Source: Cristatella mucedo (taxonomy: Eukaryota; Bryozoa; Phylactolaemata; Cristatellidae). From it: a DNA stretch of 64,000 nucleotides. Each line of letters begins with the position of its first letter. The first letter of the stretch is position 1. Location: positions 1,481,001 to 1,545,000 of the forward strand of contig WPIO01000028.1 in NCBI GenBank assembly GCA_009760855.2. Direction: 5' to 3'. The notes under the pieces were generated by a model. It was given only the letters and a program-made list of their open reading frames with translations, ran no database searches and was not told the origin of the DNA. Both the position numbers and the translations under genes were made by a program. This document shows, in pieces, positions 45,678 through 57,299 of this stretch.

Positions 45678-45835
45678 TTAGTTGATTTAACAGCCTCATT
45701 TTTATAGCGGCAGAAGAGCCTTAACGGCCATCACCACCGCTTGCAATTGGAAATAAAGGACCGCACACCGCATGATTTAACCCACGACCTCGGCCGTGAC
45801 CAGAGCGAGCACCTTACCTCTTGGGCTATCGCGGC
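45678..45835 (-). repeat. tRNA-derived SINE
   Basis: Read on plus: 'gttgatttaacagcctcatt', 'tatagcggcagaagagcctt' and 'ccatcaccaccgcttgcaat'. 'gatttaacccacgacctcgg' and 'ctcttgggctatcgcggccc' follow. It matches the reverse complement of the copy at 31612-31790, including the tRNA-like head. Confidence 0.8.
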
Positions 45836-45839
45836 CCTA

Positions 45840-47470
45840 TTGCTTCTACTGAGTGGGACACCGCGGGAGGCAGCTCAGCACCCTAGAGATTGCTGGGGAG
45901 CCACTCGCTCCCTGGACATGCATTGATTGGACAGAGTCTCCTAAGAAGTGTGAATCTCTAACGTAGGTACGCGATCCATAGCTAAACGTTTTCCTAAAGG
46001 TGGACTAAAAACTTTCGCTTGAATGAACAGCGCTGCAGGTCACCTCGCACGCTCAACCTGCAAATTCCTCTCTGTAGCTCTGTGAACTGCGATTAGACTT
46101 CGTTTTAGTCGAATTCAGAGCATTTAATTTGAAACTGCTTGGCGATTCTGTATCTGCTGGCTCGCAGAAGTCGCTTGAAGCTTTGAAGCAATCTTTTAAT
46201 TGGACACACTTAGTAGCCGTACAAGTCGGTTGGCTCCCACGTGAGAATCCAGGCTTCCATGAAGGCTATCGGACATTCAGGACGGTTACCTGGCTTGAAT
46301 GAGCCGGCGTTAACCGACTAACCTCTCTGTGCACTTCCAGGTCTTCGGAGGGAATCTGATGGAGCTGGGCTCACGTCCCTCACCAATCCAGCTGCGGTCC
46401 GGATTGCACGAGCGCGATTCTGTGAGAAAAAGATCCATGCGACGTTGTCTCGTATGCATCGTGCTACGTCCTACACCGATGGTCTGGTACATCCAAGCGA
46501 TACTTTACTACTCTTCCATCGCTACGACTCAGTGATTTGCGAGCGTACGCTGAAAAGCCGGAAAGGACGCGATGGAACAGTCGATGCGATGGCGAGGTTA
46601 ACAAATAAATGGCGCTAAAACGCGCCGCTGTAAATGGCCTTAAACGGAAGGGCCACGTAGAAGTAAAAAATAAATGAGAAGAGACTGACCTAGAAATCGG
46701 CTGCATAAGGGCACAGTTTGGCATTAAACCATCGAATGGCATTATAGAATACTGGACCTCAAAAAGTCGACTGCCTAAATCGCGGGAAACTGGCACCGTA
46801 GAACAATGGCGTGACCGATTATATTTCTAATTGCCAATACGAGGACCGGCGATTTCACTTGTAGTTGTCATTTATATTCCCGAAGTTCGGTGCCAGCACC
46901 GCCCCCGGAGACCGCGGCAGCGGTAGTCTCTTGACAATGTATAGATTCGTTGGCAAAAGAGCGATTGCATCGTTTGAGGTTCCAGCCATAGGTATACAAA
47001 CAATAATTAAGGCGGTAACTTCTCGACGACCGTAGCACTATAACGCATACGACTCATCATATGCAAATGGTTTCATCAATACGCATTGCCACCATTTGAG
47101 ACGCTTTAGCAGCTACGGATAGCAGCTGATGCAGCCGCTGCTTCAGCCTTGGGGCACGGTTACATTTTCGACCGCTGTTTCTGGTCAAGCCTCCCAACGC
47201 CTTCCTGCCTTCTGATACCGCGTTGCAAAAATATGGACTTCATTGTGACACAGCGTTATTTACTTAAATTTAAATATTTCCGCAGCCTTGTATGCAGTGA
47301 AGATTCTCCAAAGCAGGTGGAGAATCTTAGATTTCTTGACGCGTATGTCTAAATCCGTAAGCACAGCAAGCAAGAAGCATCAAATTGGGTCGTGATCTTG
47401 AGCAATAGCGATGACGCGCTATTTGTTTTTGAACGGGGAAAGTGGTTTGTGCAGTATACCTTTTTATATA
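45840..47470. other. No gene recognised
   Basis: Short frames only. A minus frame at 46464-46796 (110 codons) is the longest and matches nothing I know. No repeat family was identified. Confidence 0.45.
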
Positions 47471-47477
47471 ATTAGCT

Positions 47478-47610
47478 TGTATAGCACCCTAAGAGAACTT
47501 AATCTCTATTTAGGCGCTTCACATATGCCACAAGGCTTGAGTTCGCGACCTCGGCCAGACCTTGGTCGAGGCGAGCACCTTAACCATCGGGCCAAACACA
47601 TCTAAATACT
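47478..47610 (-). repeat. SINE with tRNA-like head and LINE-type tail
   Basis: Read on plus it runs 'tgtatagcaccctaagagaacttaatctctatttaggcgcttcac'. It continues into 'gagttcgcgacctcggccag' and 'gcgagcaccttaaccatcgggcc'. It is the reverse complement of the copy at 34060-34205. Confidence 0.75.
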
Positions 47611-47654
47611 TTTTACACCTTTAGAATAGGCTAGAAATAAATACATAAAAATAG

Positions 47655-48100
47655 CACTCTTCTATGGCAAGCTTAGAGAGTTAAATCTCTTGTAGGTGCT
47701 TTAAATAAATGAATTCAGCCAATTTTGTGAGAGGAATAGTGGATTTACAGCTCCCTCTTAAATTTCTTAAAAAGGGGTGCCACGATGTGCTTCTTAAAGA
47801 AAGAATATCTACTGATCAGTGATAATAGCATGTATCATCGTAGAATGCATAAACAATATCAGGAAATTCTCCACAATACGTGGTACACACAGACTTTATT
47901 TTTTAGCTTTTAAGTTTCGTGTCAGTTAGTTAATAACGGCATATCAGTTGTCAACAGTGAGCATGAGGCTTCCGGTGCATGCGAAATAATTTTGCGGTCT
48001 CCAAAGGACTTGATGGGGGTCAGAGGCACAGCTAGGCGTCTATATGAAGCGCCATGGTAGAGATTTAGGTTCTCTCAGGGTGCTTTAAAAATGTATTATA
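47655..48100. mobile_element. Decayed LINE or SINE tails
   Basis: Two more tail-like hairpins are present: minus at about 47665-47702 ('gagagttaaatctcttgtaggtgcttta') and plus at about 48048-48092 ('aagcgccatggtagagatttaggttctctcagggtgcttt'). A short stretch at 47990-48020 ('gcggtctccaaaggacttga') matches LINE RT sequence in reverse. The order is scrambled. Confidence 0.45.
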
Positions 48101-49314
48101 TTTTATATATAAATAACCATGATCAAAAGTCTTCTCATCAATATTTCATCATTCAATGCACAATTCTGTATTAATTTTTAGTTAAGAGAGTACATTTTTT
48201 AGCTTCGTATTCAAAGCAGTATAATTATCTTCCCAGGTATCTTTGAAATGCGATTCATCAATGACATGCCGTCGTAATAGTGCTATTATTATATTATTAT
48301 AATATTATTATTATATTACACTCGGCACAACCATAGCGTAACGTCAGGGACTGTGCTAACGGGCTCGTGAAGCCTCACGGGGACTCACGGACAGATTCAT
48401 TTTCAAAACTGAATAGGTTGACGCATTAAACAATTATAGAGGCTGATTAATCAAAGCCTAAGTAGCTTTTGATGCTCAAACGTGTGAAATGATCTCTCAG
48501 CTTTTGGGTAAGCCATCTAACTAGAGTGTACAGTAAGATATTTTTACTATAAACATAGCAGCCGCCAATGCTTTAAAAATACAAGCCCATCTGATAATAT
48601 TAATGCATGGTTAGGCAGTTGGGCTAAGCCATCTTGCCATAGCTATAAACTTCTTCTGGTTTAACAATTCAATATCGCGCACTCAATAAGGCCTATGCAT
48701 TATTTATTTTTTCATCAGAAAATAGTAATTGTGGCTACAATTTTACAGAATAGAGAATTTCAAAATAGAAGTTGAAACGTATTGCTTTGTAGCGCTTGAG
48801 AGTGGCGCGGTAAGGATTCTCGACTTAATTATCGAACTCCAAGAGGCTAGCGTCAAATATCTAAGCTTAATAACAGTCTGAGTATAAATTTCCGGAACTA
48901 GAAACTGCAGATGAAGAGAAGCCAGCTGAAGAAACGCGGCCCGTTTCAGCCGCAGCACAACAGAGGGCCAGTCTCCCTTCAAGTGTGAGAAAATTATTAG
49001 TTAAGACTTGTGGACAATAGTCGATGGTACCAAATGGCTTACAGTTAAAGTATATATACTGGTCGTACCATGTGTGGAGTGACTGTGGAGGTTAGTTACA
49101 TTACGTTAGCAATACGCATCCCTTTGGAACAAAGAACTTTTCGGGCTCGTCTCTAATTCCTGACGGAAAGTGAGCGTATTAGCAAATCTCGAGTGCGCTA
49201 GATTTTTAGAGGTAGATATTTAATGACGAATTCATTATAGAAATATGTGAAATTACATCTCAAATGACGAACAAGCATGAGAAATTAGTGGCTTCCTTCA
49301 AGAGCTGCCTACTA

Positions 49315-49425
49315 AAATAATAATAATAAAAATAATAATGCACTTGATAAAGCGCCCTCAGAGAACTTAATCTATTTCTAGGCGCTTTACATTTGCTGCA
49401 AAGTGAAATGCAATTGAATGGTAAA
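49315..49425 (-). mobile_element. L2-type LINE 3' tail
   Basis: 'aataataataaaaataataatgcacttgataaagcgccctcagaga' is followed by the rest of the hairpin and 'gctgcaaagtgaaatgcaattgaatggta'. It is a short insertion. Confidence 0.8.
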
Positions 49426-50099
49426 ACAAGTAAAAGAACCACCATACTGTCTTTAAAGTGATTCGAAATGAGATTTTCTTTTGTATTTTCTTTGCGAGCT
49501 ATATATATTTTCTATTAATAGTTTTATTATTATTTGCACGTCTGCCTCTTCTTTCAAGGCTTGGACCATGCTTTTGCAGCGTGAAGCGAATGCTAATGGT
49601 GCGTAGTCAGTTTGACTGACCTTTTATTTTTCATGCGAAGGAGTAAACAAGTTTTAGATTAATTTCTTTGAATAAACTACGCTGAAATATAGTGATAAAG
49701 CGACGAGCTGTAAAACAAAAAGGATGCGCTAATTTTGGAGCGGATTAATTAAAGAGATAAGATGAAAAGAGATCCTGAAACACCTAAGAGGAAAAAAGAA
49801 CCTTAAATTATTTATACGAGGCTAATTATTTTAAGTTGAAACGTAATGAATTATACGCTGATGGAGTTCCTCATTGTAAGTAAGATGGTATCCAAGTACT
49901 TCTGCCTTTAAAAGCCATGGCTCTATATTCTGCGGTGCCAGATTAGTCCAATAATCAACAATCAAAACCGTATTGGTCGATGAAGCACAGATGAAGGACC
50001 GAAAAGCCTAAAGGAAGACGTGCGAAAGTGCAAAAATTGAATGAGAAAAAAGGAAGCACAGAGAAACTAATGAATTACAACGAGTAAAGCCTAGTAGCA

Positions 50100-51250
50100 A
50101 TTGAGATGCGATCACAAGTTCCAAACACCACCGAAGATAGTTACGCTTAGTCAGAGGTGCAAACTCGTCGAGCGTGTCAGCTAGTGTCGTGTTGTAGCTA
50201 TCTACCAATGATGACAGATCGGAGGGAGGACTGAGCAGCAGAGGTGAAGCAGATATTCTCGCACGGACAGCATCGATGTCAAGGGTCTTGAGGTTTCGCG
50301 ATTCACAGGTTATTTTAGAGGAGGATGTGGGCACACACTGTAGATTGAATGAGATCTGCATGTGGTCAGATAAGCAGGATTTGGTAATCATTGGTGATGA
50401 CAAAGTGCAGTTGTATGAGAAAATCTGGTCGTGCGTGTGACCTTTGATGTAAGTAGGGCCATGCACATGAGCCACAAGAGACAATGAGTCAGTCAATCCA
50501 CGAAATTGAGTGCTGAAGGCGTCAGATAAGTTATCAAAGTGAACGTTGAAATCACCCATAACAAGCAAGGATCGATTTCTTGCACACAGAATCGAAATGA
50601 GATCGGAGAAATCTGAGATCAAAATATGAGACCCAACGAGGATTTGGTACCCGGTGGGCGATAGACTACTGCCACTATCGGTAGTTTGTTTTTGGGTGAG
50701 ACCAGGACAATTGATTCAAAAGACTGCTTCGAGGGTACTGCAAATGGCTTGAAGTTGAATTTCGAGCGCACGATAACAGCAAATCCACCTTCAGTTTTGA
50801 TTGATCTAGAGGTGTGAAAGAATGATAAACCAGCAGGGGTAGCGTCTTTAATTGTCGGGCAGTTTACAGATTTTAGCCAAGTTTCAGTTAGGGCGAGCAG
50901 GTCGATACCATTTTCAGAAATAAGGTCGCTTATTACCAGAGGTTTATTGCACATTGAGCGAGGATTCCAAAGGCAAGCATTAAGTCTGGCCGATGGAGTT
51001 ATAACAGGCCTGATGACCACAAAGTTAGACAGATTCAGAGTGACGCATGTGGGGAGCGTGCTGAGCGGTTCGAGACAATGCTAGGAATACCAAACGAGAG
51101 AGTACTCAGCTCGCGGGGTCTGAGCTGCCGGTTCCGGCCACCGCGGCTGCTCCGGGGTGATTTTCTTTTGTTCATGCACAGTTCATGAATCTTAGCAACA
51201 GCATTTATATCTAGAAATGCATTTGATCTACGATGACGAAGCAATAGCAG
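50100..51250 (-). mobile_element. L2/CR1-type LINE: ORF2 N-terminus with APE endonuclease, no RT
   Basis: Minus-strand frames read RPRELSTLSFGIPSIVSNR, then LNACLWNPRSMCNKP and LLALTETWLKS. AVVYRPPGTKS follows, then (after a one-base frame change near 50620) LLVMGDFNVHFD and SCLSDHMQISF, to DEFAPLTKR. These are the ordered motifs of an apurinic-type endonuclease: W-N-R-S, T-E-T, Y-R-P-P, G-D-F-N-x-H, S-D-H. Similarity ends at about 50115, before any reverse transcriptase. So the 3' part is missing, the opposite of normal LINE truncation. The copy is inactive. Confidence 0.9.
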
Positions 51251-51514
51251 CCGCTGACGATCATAACTAACATGCGGGTTACTAGCCGCCGGCGTAGCTA
51301 ATGCAGCAGCCGGCGTGGGAGACCCAGCAGCCCGAAGCGATAAGCGTTTAGATAGCCATAGGCACGTAATTTCTTACGCGCTACGGTCAAGTAACAATCA
51401 GAATAACTTTAAGCAGGTCTTAGCGGCATCGTTTCCGTATACGATACTAGCAAGAACTTCGGTTTTCGGAAAAATTCTGCAACGAACACGAACGCACGTG
51501 AGAGCGCTCCATGT

Positions 51515-51630
51515 CAGGAGGCGAGAGGAGCTTGAGGAGGAGGAGGAGGCGAGAGGAGGCGAGAGGAGCTTGAGGAGGAGGAGGAGGCGAGAGGAGCTTG
51601 AGGAGGAGGAGGAGGCGAGAGGAGCTTGAT
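51515..51630 (+). repeat. Purine-rich minisatellite
   Basis: A unit of about 30 bp ('gaggcgagaggagcttgagg' plus a 'agg' run) repeats about three and a half times. The E/R-rich translation is an artefact. Confidence 0.85.
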
Positions 51631-51639
51631 TGAAGGACC

Positions 51640-52650
51640 GCGTGCAAGCCTGCCAGTTACTTATGTGTCAGGTGAAAAGAAGCCTGCCAGAAGGTCAAGT
51701 TGTCTGAAAGCTGGCTCGATCAGTGTCTTGGATATAAGCCATCGTATCCTTTGCCCATTCACGGATTAAAAGGATTCGAGTGAGCAGCCTTGATTAGTAA
51801 CAGGCCGCTTAGCAGCACATTCAGGGGCACGCGCCTAGGTTTGCTCCTCTAACATGCAGGCAGGTTCGGGCAGATACCACAGTGTGAAGTTTCGAGCTAC
51901 CGGTAAGTAGTGGCTGGCCAGATAATGTGGTTGTCCTGCTTGAGGGGCGCACAGGGATGCTTCCACAGGTGAGCAGTAATTTTGAAAGCTTACAGTAGTC
52001 CCTTAAGGTGAGTATGCGACAGGTAGGCATCGATACGCCAAGCCAGCGGCAGTCGCAGACCAAGACCCATGAGCTGCTGACAATTAAGCAGATATTGCCC
52101 AGGCAAGCTGGAGCGACTACCTGTTGGCCGAATGAGCACTGGTCCCTGCATGAATTTGGCTTTCTGTCCACTGATTGCAAGCAGGTCACTGTTCAAGCGC
52201 TTCAGACTCAAAGAAGATCCTGCTATATTATTGTAGTGTTTCTAGATAGCACAATACATCGTTTCAAACAGATAGCTTGTAATTTATTAAAAATCTGTTT
52301 ACCAGCATCGGATTTACTTCGTCCAGCCAAGCTTGTTCGACGTATGCAGATATGTAAGCGCTTTTGGACTTGCAAAGCACTTAAAGCGAGGGACGAAAGT
52401 ATAGAAGAAGCTGTGCATCTAAGAGGTAGCCATTGAAATGGCTGAACAGCATTCAGGTTCGGATCTCTCCGTTAGTACAGTTTAGCACACGCTCACCAGC
52501 ATCGCATCCGCTGAGCAGAGGACGCTAAAATGTGCTTGAGTACATTTCTATGGCAGCGGGTAGTGCACTGCTTTCAGTGCTAGACAACTACCACCGATGG
52601 CTAGCCGATCGCTTTCGTTGGCTACCAGCAGTGTCAATCCTTACAGTACG
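51640..52650. other. Open frames on both strands, unassigned
   Basis: A plus frame at 52008-52436 (142 codons) and minus frames at 51821-52189 and 51990-52211 overlap. I recognise no motif. A decayed element is possible but not shown. Confidence 0.3.
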
Positions 52651-52659
52651 ATCGCTGAT

Positions 52660-52890
52660 TATAGTCAAGTGCAACGAATGCGTGCTGACACTGTGCATGC
52701 TGCCACTAACCACATTTGCATGCTGACCCTGTGCATGTCACCCCTAACCATGTTATCAATTTTGTTTGTTTTTCAAGCATGATTTTACTTACCATTAAAT
52801 TGCATTTACCTTTGCAGCAAATGTAAAGCGCCTAGAAAGAGATTAAGTTCTCTGAGGGCGCTTTATCAAGTACATTATTATTATTATTAA
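52660..52890 (+). mobile_element. L2-type LINE 3' UTR and tail
   Basis: It starts in 'gtgctgacactgtgcatgct', contains 'tgcatgtcacccctaaccat' and ends 'taaagcgcctagaaagagattaagttctctgagggcgctttatc' plus (ATT)n. It is one of the least mutated tails in the window. Confidence 0.9.
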
Positions 52891-53413
52891 CGAAGGCTGG
52901 GTAGCCACTATCGCTTTTTCAGTACCTCGGTAGCTTGGAGTGTCTCCTAGATTAAAACCCGAGGCTTTGTTGAGCTCAAGCTTTCACCCCTTCTCAAGCT
53001 CTGCAAGCTTACAATGTGCTATAACTTCCTTTTAGCAGCTGGTAACTAATTGACTCCATTCACTGTTCTTGCTACAGACAAAGCCCAGCCAGCCTTCATC
53101 TTGACTTGGCTGCTATTGCTTGGGCACACCTATAGGCCGACTAGAGTACCGCCTTGCAGCCTGATAATTGCTTAGGTTTTACCTCTCTGATGTGTGGTAT
53201 CAGAGAAAAAGAAAGTCATCCTCTGATGCCTTTTGATGATCTTCTGATGCCAGATCAATTCTTATAGAGCCCCGGTCTCGGATGCTACTGCCACCGGTAG
53301 CTAGCAGATGGCCGATAAACACAGGCTTCTTCGTTCGCTGGTTTTCGAACGGTGGACTGGCACGGTGGACTGTAGTTACCTTACATGCAAGTCGGTGGGC
53401 TTCAGTATCATAA

Positions 53414-53881
53414 TTGGACATGCTGTACTCCAACAACCCATACGTAGCGTGCTACCTCAAAAGACCACCAGATGGCGCAGCAAGCGTAAACCTAGTAGGT
53501 AGCCGGAGACTCCTCCCACCACCCTTGCATCCTCCAATGGGCGCGCTTCATTGTGTAGCGGGAAGGAGGTGCTCGTCTGCTGGCCTCGCGTCTGCTGGCA
53601 CCTGCGCTAGGTCAAGAGCGTGTAGTTCAGACGTTGCGTATTGTACGCAGGATCGTACCTCGTACGCATCCATCAGACTGCTAAGACCGCAGCGTCAAAT
53701 GAGCTTCCTCCAGCGGACCTGCTTCGCGGCATCGAGTCTCTCGGCGTGCTCATTGTCTCGCCCTGGCTCAGCAGAGCTCGCAGGCTTCTCAGGAGCGAGG
53801 GGGAGACATGTAGTTGGAGCGAAGCGATCGCTCTCTTTTATTGATAGTAGCCCAACCGCCAGTGCGCTAACGGCTTTGTAA
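53414..53881 (+). other. 155-codon open frame, unassigned
   Basis: A moderately GC-rich plus-strand frame, Ser/Arg/Ala/Cys-rich, with an ATG at 53414. No motif is recognised and the sequence is not shared with known repeats here. It could be a real exon, or chance in GC-rich DNA. Confidence 0.2.
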
Positions 53882-53889
53882 TGCGATAT

Positions 53890-55260
53890 GAGCAGCTTTA
53901 AAGGCTATTTGTCATTTAGAACAGGTGTATTCAGCCCAGAGTTAGGAAGCGATGATACACGGCCCAACGCAATATCCAGTCCTGGGGAAGGCCCAAGTTT
54001 CTCTAGTCATCCTCATATCACCTGCTTAGATTTCGTATTAGTTTAGAGGACCTTAGTTATCGTGCTGTCTACACCAGAAATTACCACTTACTTGCTTGAC
54101 TGCCGCTTGACTCTTCCTACGACGTAAAATAACCGGGAACTGCTCATCGCGCGGGAGTCGGCGCAAGGACTCTCGCCAAGTCTTGTCGGTCAAGGTAAAC
54201 AAGTGCGTCGTGAGGGCACCACGCCGGGACGTTTTACGCTTAGGCTACCGGCACACGGTAGGTAAAGCTGTGCCCCGATAGCATCGATATTGAGCTGTCA
54301 AAATAAGACTTCGGAAAATGGATTGCATTTCATTTTATAAATTTCTAAATAAAATGACTAGCGGAAAATAAACTTGTCGGAGAGCAAGACGAGAGGTCTT
54401 GTGCCAGCGGAAGTAGAAGTATTCGGTGGCTCTTTCTCTAAAGTTAGCCATTTTGGCTGACTCGGATCGTCGTGATTAGAATCTCTCTTGTGCGCCTGAC
54501 CAGAATTTCATCCTGGTTTAGCTTCGCCATTTCCCTGAGCGGATGCAGCTGCGTCAAATTTTGATGCAGTTTAAGTAAGGATAGCTTAGTCGTAAGACCC
54601 GCCAGCATCGTTTGCTTCAGCTTTCACCTTCCTGGTAGCCGCCGCCACTAGGTACAACGCATTCCATGCTAACCACTCGTCATTGGTTAGCCTCCGCGAA
54701 TGTAGCCGCGTGACTTCTAGGCTCATTAAGACATTCTCTTTTTTTCAGAAGGAGACTCTACTTCGAATTGGGCTTGGATATGAAAATTTCATAATCAGCG
54801 AACTTCGAAAAAGGAGGTGAGTGACTGTAAAGCCTGCATTGTACTGGTCCAAGAAAAATGACACTCGGCGATGTATTTTCAGAATGGCTACTTGCCGGTA
54901 ATGGCATTCTTAGATAGCAGGTTGGTCTACATCTAGCATTTATTTATAGGTGTAAATAATCACACTGTGAATATGAATGTATCATTCATATATACGTATA
55001 GCCTCTTTTTACGTTAGATTATAACAGATAACGCAATTGAATTTACTTAATCTTTAGGTGCTGCAAATTTGGGGTAATATTATCACGCTTGCCATTCATT
55101 TGCCCCCTAGATTACTTTCTAATTTCAGCGTTGCAACTATACTTCTTGTCCTGTGCAGAAAAGAAGCTACTTTAAATCTTGTCCGCACTTTTTAATGCTT
55201 CTTAAGGGTATAGCTGTTTTCAGTCAAAAACGATTGTTGCATATCTAAGACGAGCGTCTG
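53890..55260. other. No gene recognised
   Basis: Mixed sequence without long frames, shared repeats or convincing exon borders. Confidence 0.45.
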
Positions 55261-55369
55261 CAGCTATTTACTGCGATTTTGGCATACTTTAACGAGTTTT
55301 TTGCTGTAATTTCAAAAATTCTTTCGGGCTCGAGAAGTAATGGTTCAGGGTGTACTGACGTCATGGCCT

Positions 55370-55570
55370 ATGGTCATCCTGTGAGCACTTTACTATGGGG
55401 TACCTCAGGATTCACTATTAGGCCCCTTTCTGTCTCTATTCTCCTAGGGCAGATGGCATTGCGAGACACAATCTTGGCTTTCATTTCTACGCCGGTGAAG
55501 CTTAGCTCTGCTTGTATAGGTAATGTCTCATTGCAATTAAATGACGTTACGATTGTATATCAATTTATTA
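55370..55570 (+). mobile_element. L2-type LINE fragment, very old
   Basis: 'tatggggtacctcaggattc', 'gcagatggcattgcgagaca', 'caatcttggctttcatttctacgc' and 'tgtctcattgcaattaaatgac' follow the order of the RT block (VPQGS ... LPLADVI ... NLGFHFYA). The coding frame is lost. Confidence 0.55.
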
Positions 55571-56126
55571 CAGTAGCTACTCAATATGACTGGACGACAG
55601 CTTGAAAAAATGCCAGCATCGTGTGTCAACTGATTCTTAACCATGTGAAGTCTTCGAACGAACTCAACAGAATGGTCAGGATATCATGTGTGCCCTATAA
55701 TTCTTTCCTTGTGCTAATGCTGTTCATGCTAAAGGGTCTAGACACGGTGCCTAATGATTTCTCATTTTTAACTACTCCTGAACCATATTTGTATAGTCAA
55801 TATGAATTGAATCGTATAAGCACATTGATTCCATCGTGATTAGCTGGTCTGCTAATTACCTCGTGAGATAGTTCACTTGCTTTGCTAAAACTGCTGCCAA
55901 CAAGCGCTGCCGTTTTACCGCTTCGATTAGTAAGCAAAGGAAAGCGAGTCGTCAGTTTGAATTCAATGCCTACTTAGCTTTATATTCTCAGCCGCTATTC
56001 TAGAAGTATAGTAGCTAGTGGGACAATATCGGCAATACTTGGTGCAATAGTGAATTGAACTCCTAAGGTAAAGACGTGGAGTGCCAACTAGTTTGCTTAT
56101 ATTAGTGTGACCTGAAAGATGCATAC

Positions 56127-56187
56127 CACTAGATGCTCCGGCAGTTGGTTTGGCAGCCTCATGATTTTCTGCTTCGCTTTCATCCAT
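56127..56187 (-). CDS. Candidate first coding exon, possibly of gene A
   Basis: An ATG in good context (CAGACATGG) starts MDESEAENHEAAKPTAG and ends at a donor (gtatgc) after 20 codons in phase 1. Gene B exon 1 is nearly the same size (21 codons), acidic at the start and also phase 1. The acceptor at 41912 in gene A would be phase 1 and gives Val at the junction, as in gene B. The 14-kb intron and the lack of sequence match keep this tentative. Confidence 0.35.
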
Positions 56188-56922
56188 GTCTGTATCTCGT
56201 GTCTAGACTTGCTCAATAGCGAAGATGGAGCACGATTATGATGGGCAAATGATGGTACTGCAAACTGAACTTCGCTTTCACAAAGGAAGCCGCCATATTT
56301 ATGTTCCGATCCCGGATTTCATTAAACACATTTTGCGGGTTGTTAATTAATTAGCCGAGGTCACTGGCCAATTATTAATGACTGGATGGCGCTGCAATAG
56401 CCAGTAGCAGCTGGTAACTACTGGTCTGGGTCAGTGCTGCTGTGCCATTGCTACACTCTTCGTACCACTCTCTGCATTAACCTTTGCCTATTCATAGCTA
56501 CATAAATTGGCAATTCAAAATAAGTACAGTTCGGCCACCGTGACGTGCTTGGAAGTCAAGTGGCTTGTCGACGGTAAGCCTAACTTATACGTCAGATTTC
56601 CTTAAATAGCTAAAAGAAAAATGGGAGTAATACGACCAAGCATGTCAACGAGTGGCTGTGTTCTGATCCCCCTTTATCTTACGATAAAAGTTGTCGATAT
56701 AATTTTTGTTGGCATAAACTCTGAAGTATATACGCCATGCTAAGGATATTGTCATTCCTGCTATGCAGCATGCAAGATCGCACATAGAGTGGAACGAGAA
56801 GTGGTCAGTTGCAGCCTGTAATTATATTCGTTAATGTCCTCATCAAGTTGACGACTCTCCATTTTTCCATTCAAATCCATTCGTAGACCCAAGTTCTTTC
56901 TCGGATAAGACTTGAGCCTTAC

Positions 56923-57023
56923 AAAGGGTTTCTTGCAATTTTCCATGGTGTCGCTGTTCAGCTTCTTTATCTCTGGCAAGTCAGAAGGCACGATGGATCT
57001 CGGAAGAGTCTGCAGCTGCTCTC
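56923..57023 (-). CDS. Candidate isolated exon
   Basis: An acceptor (aataatctctcag) and a donor (gtaagg) bound 101 nt, phase 1 to 0. The peptide (EQLQTLPRSIVPSDLPEIKK and on) is charged and coding-like. The frame stays open past the donor to 56761. No partner exons were found. Confidence 0.3.
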
Positions 57024-57299
57024 CTGAGAGATTATTACAGTACTATCGGTAGCAATTTTTATCTTGCGATTCATTCCACATTGTATTAATTTTCTGTTCG
57101 GCAATATCTCTTACATGCCGAGCTGTATGCATGTGGCTGCATACAGTTCTCCAATTTCGTTACTCCCTATACGGGCCTGCGCCAGCTTGCCATCAACAAC
57201 TATCTATCTCCTGCAAGCTTCATTTTAAGTTTTAAGTTTTAAATTATTTTTTTACATGACTATGTAACCGAGTTCCAGGGGTCAGAGGCTAATTCCCGC

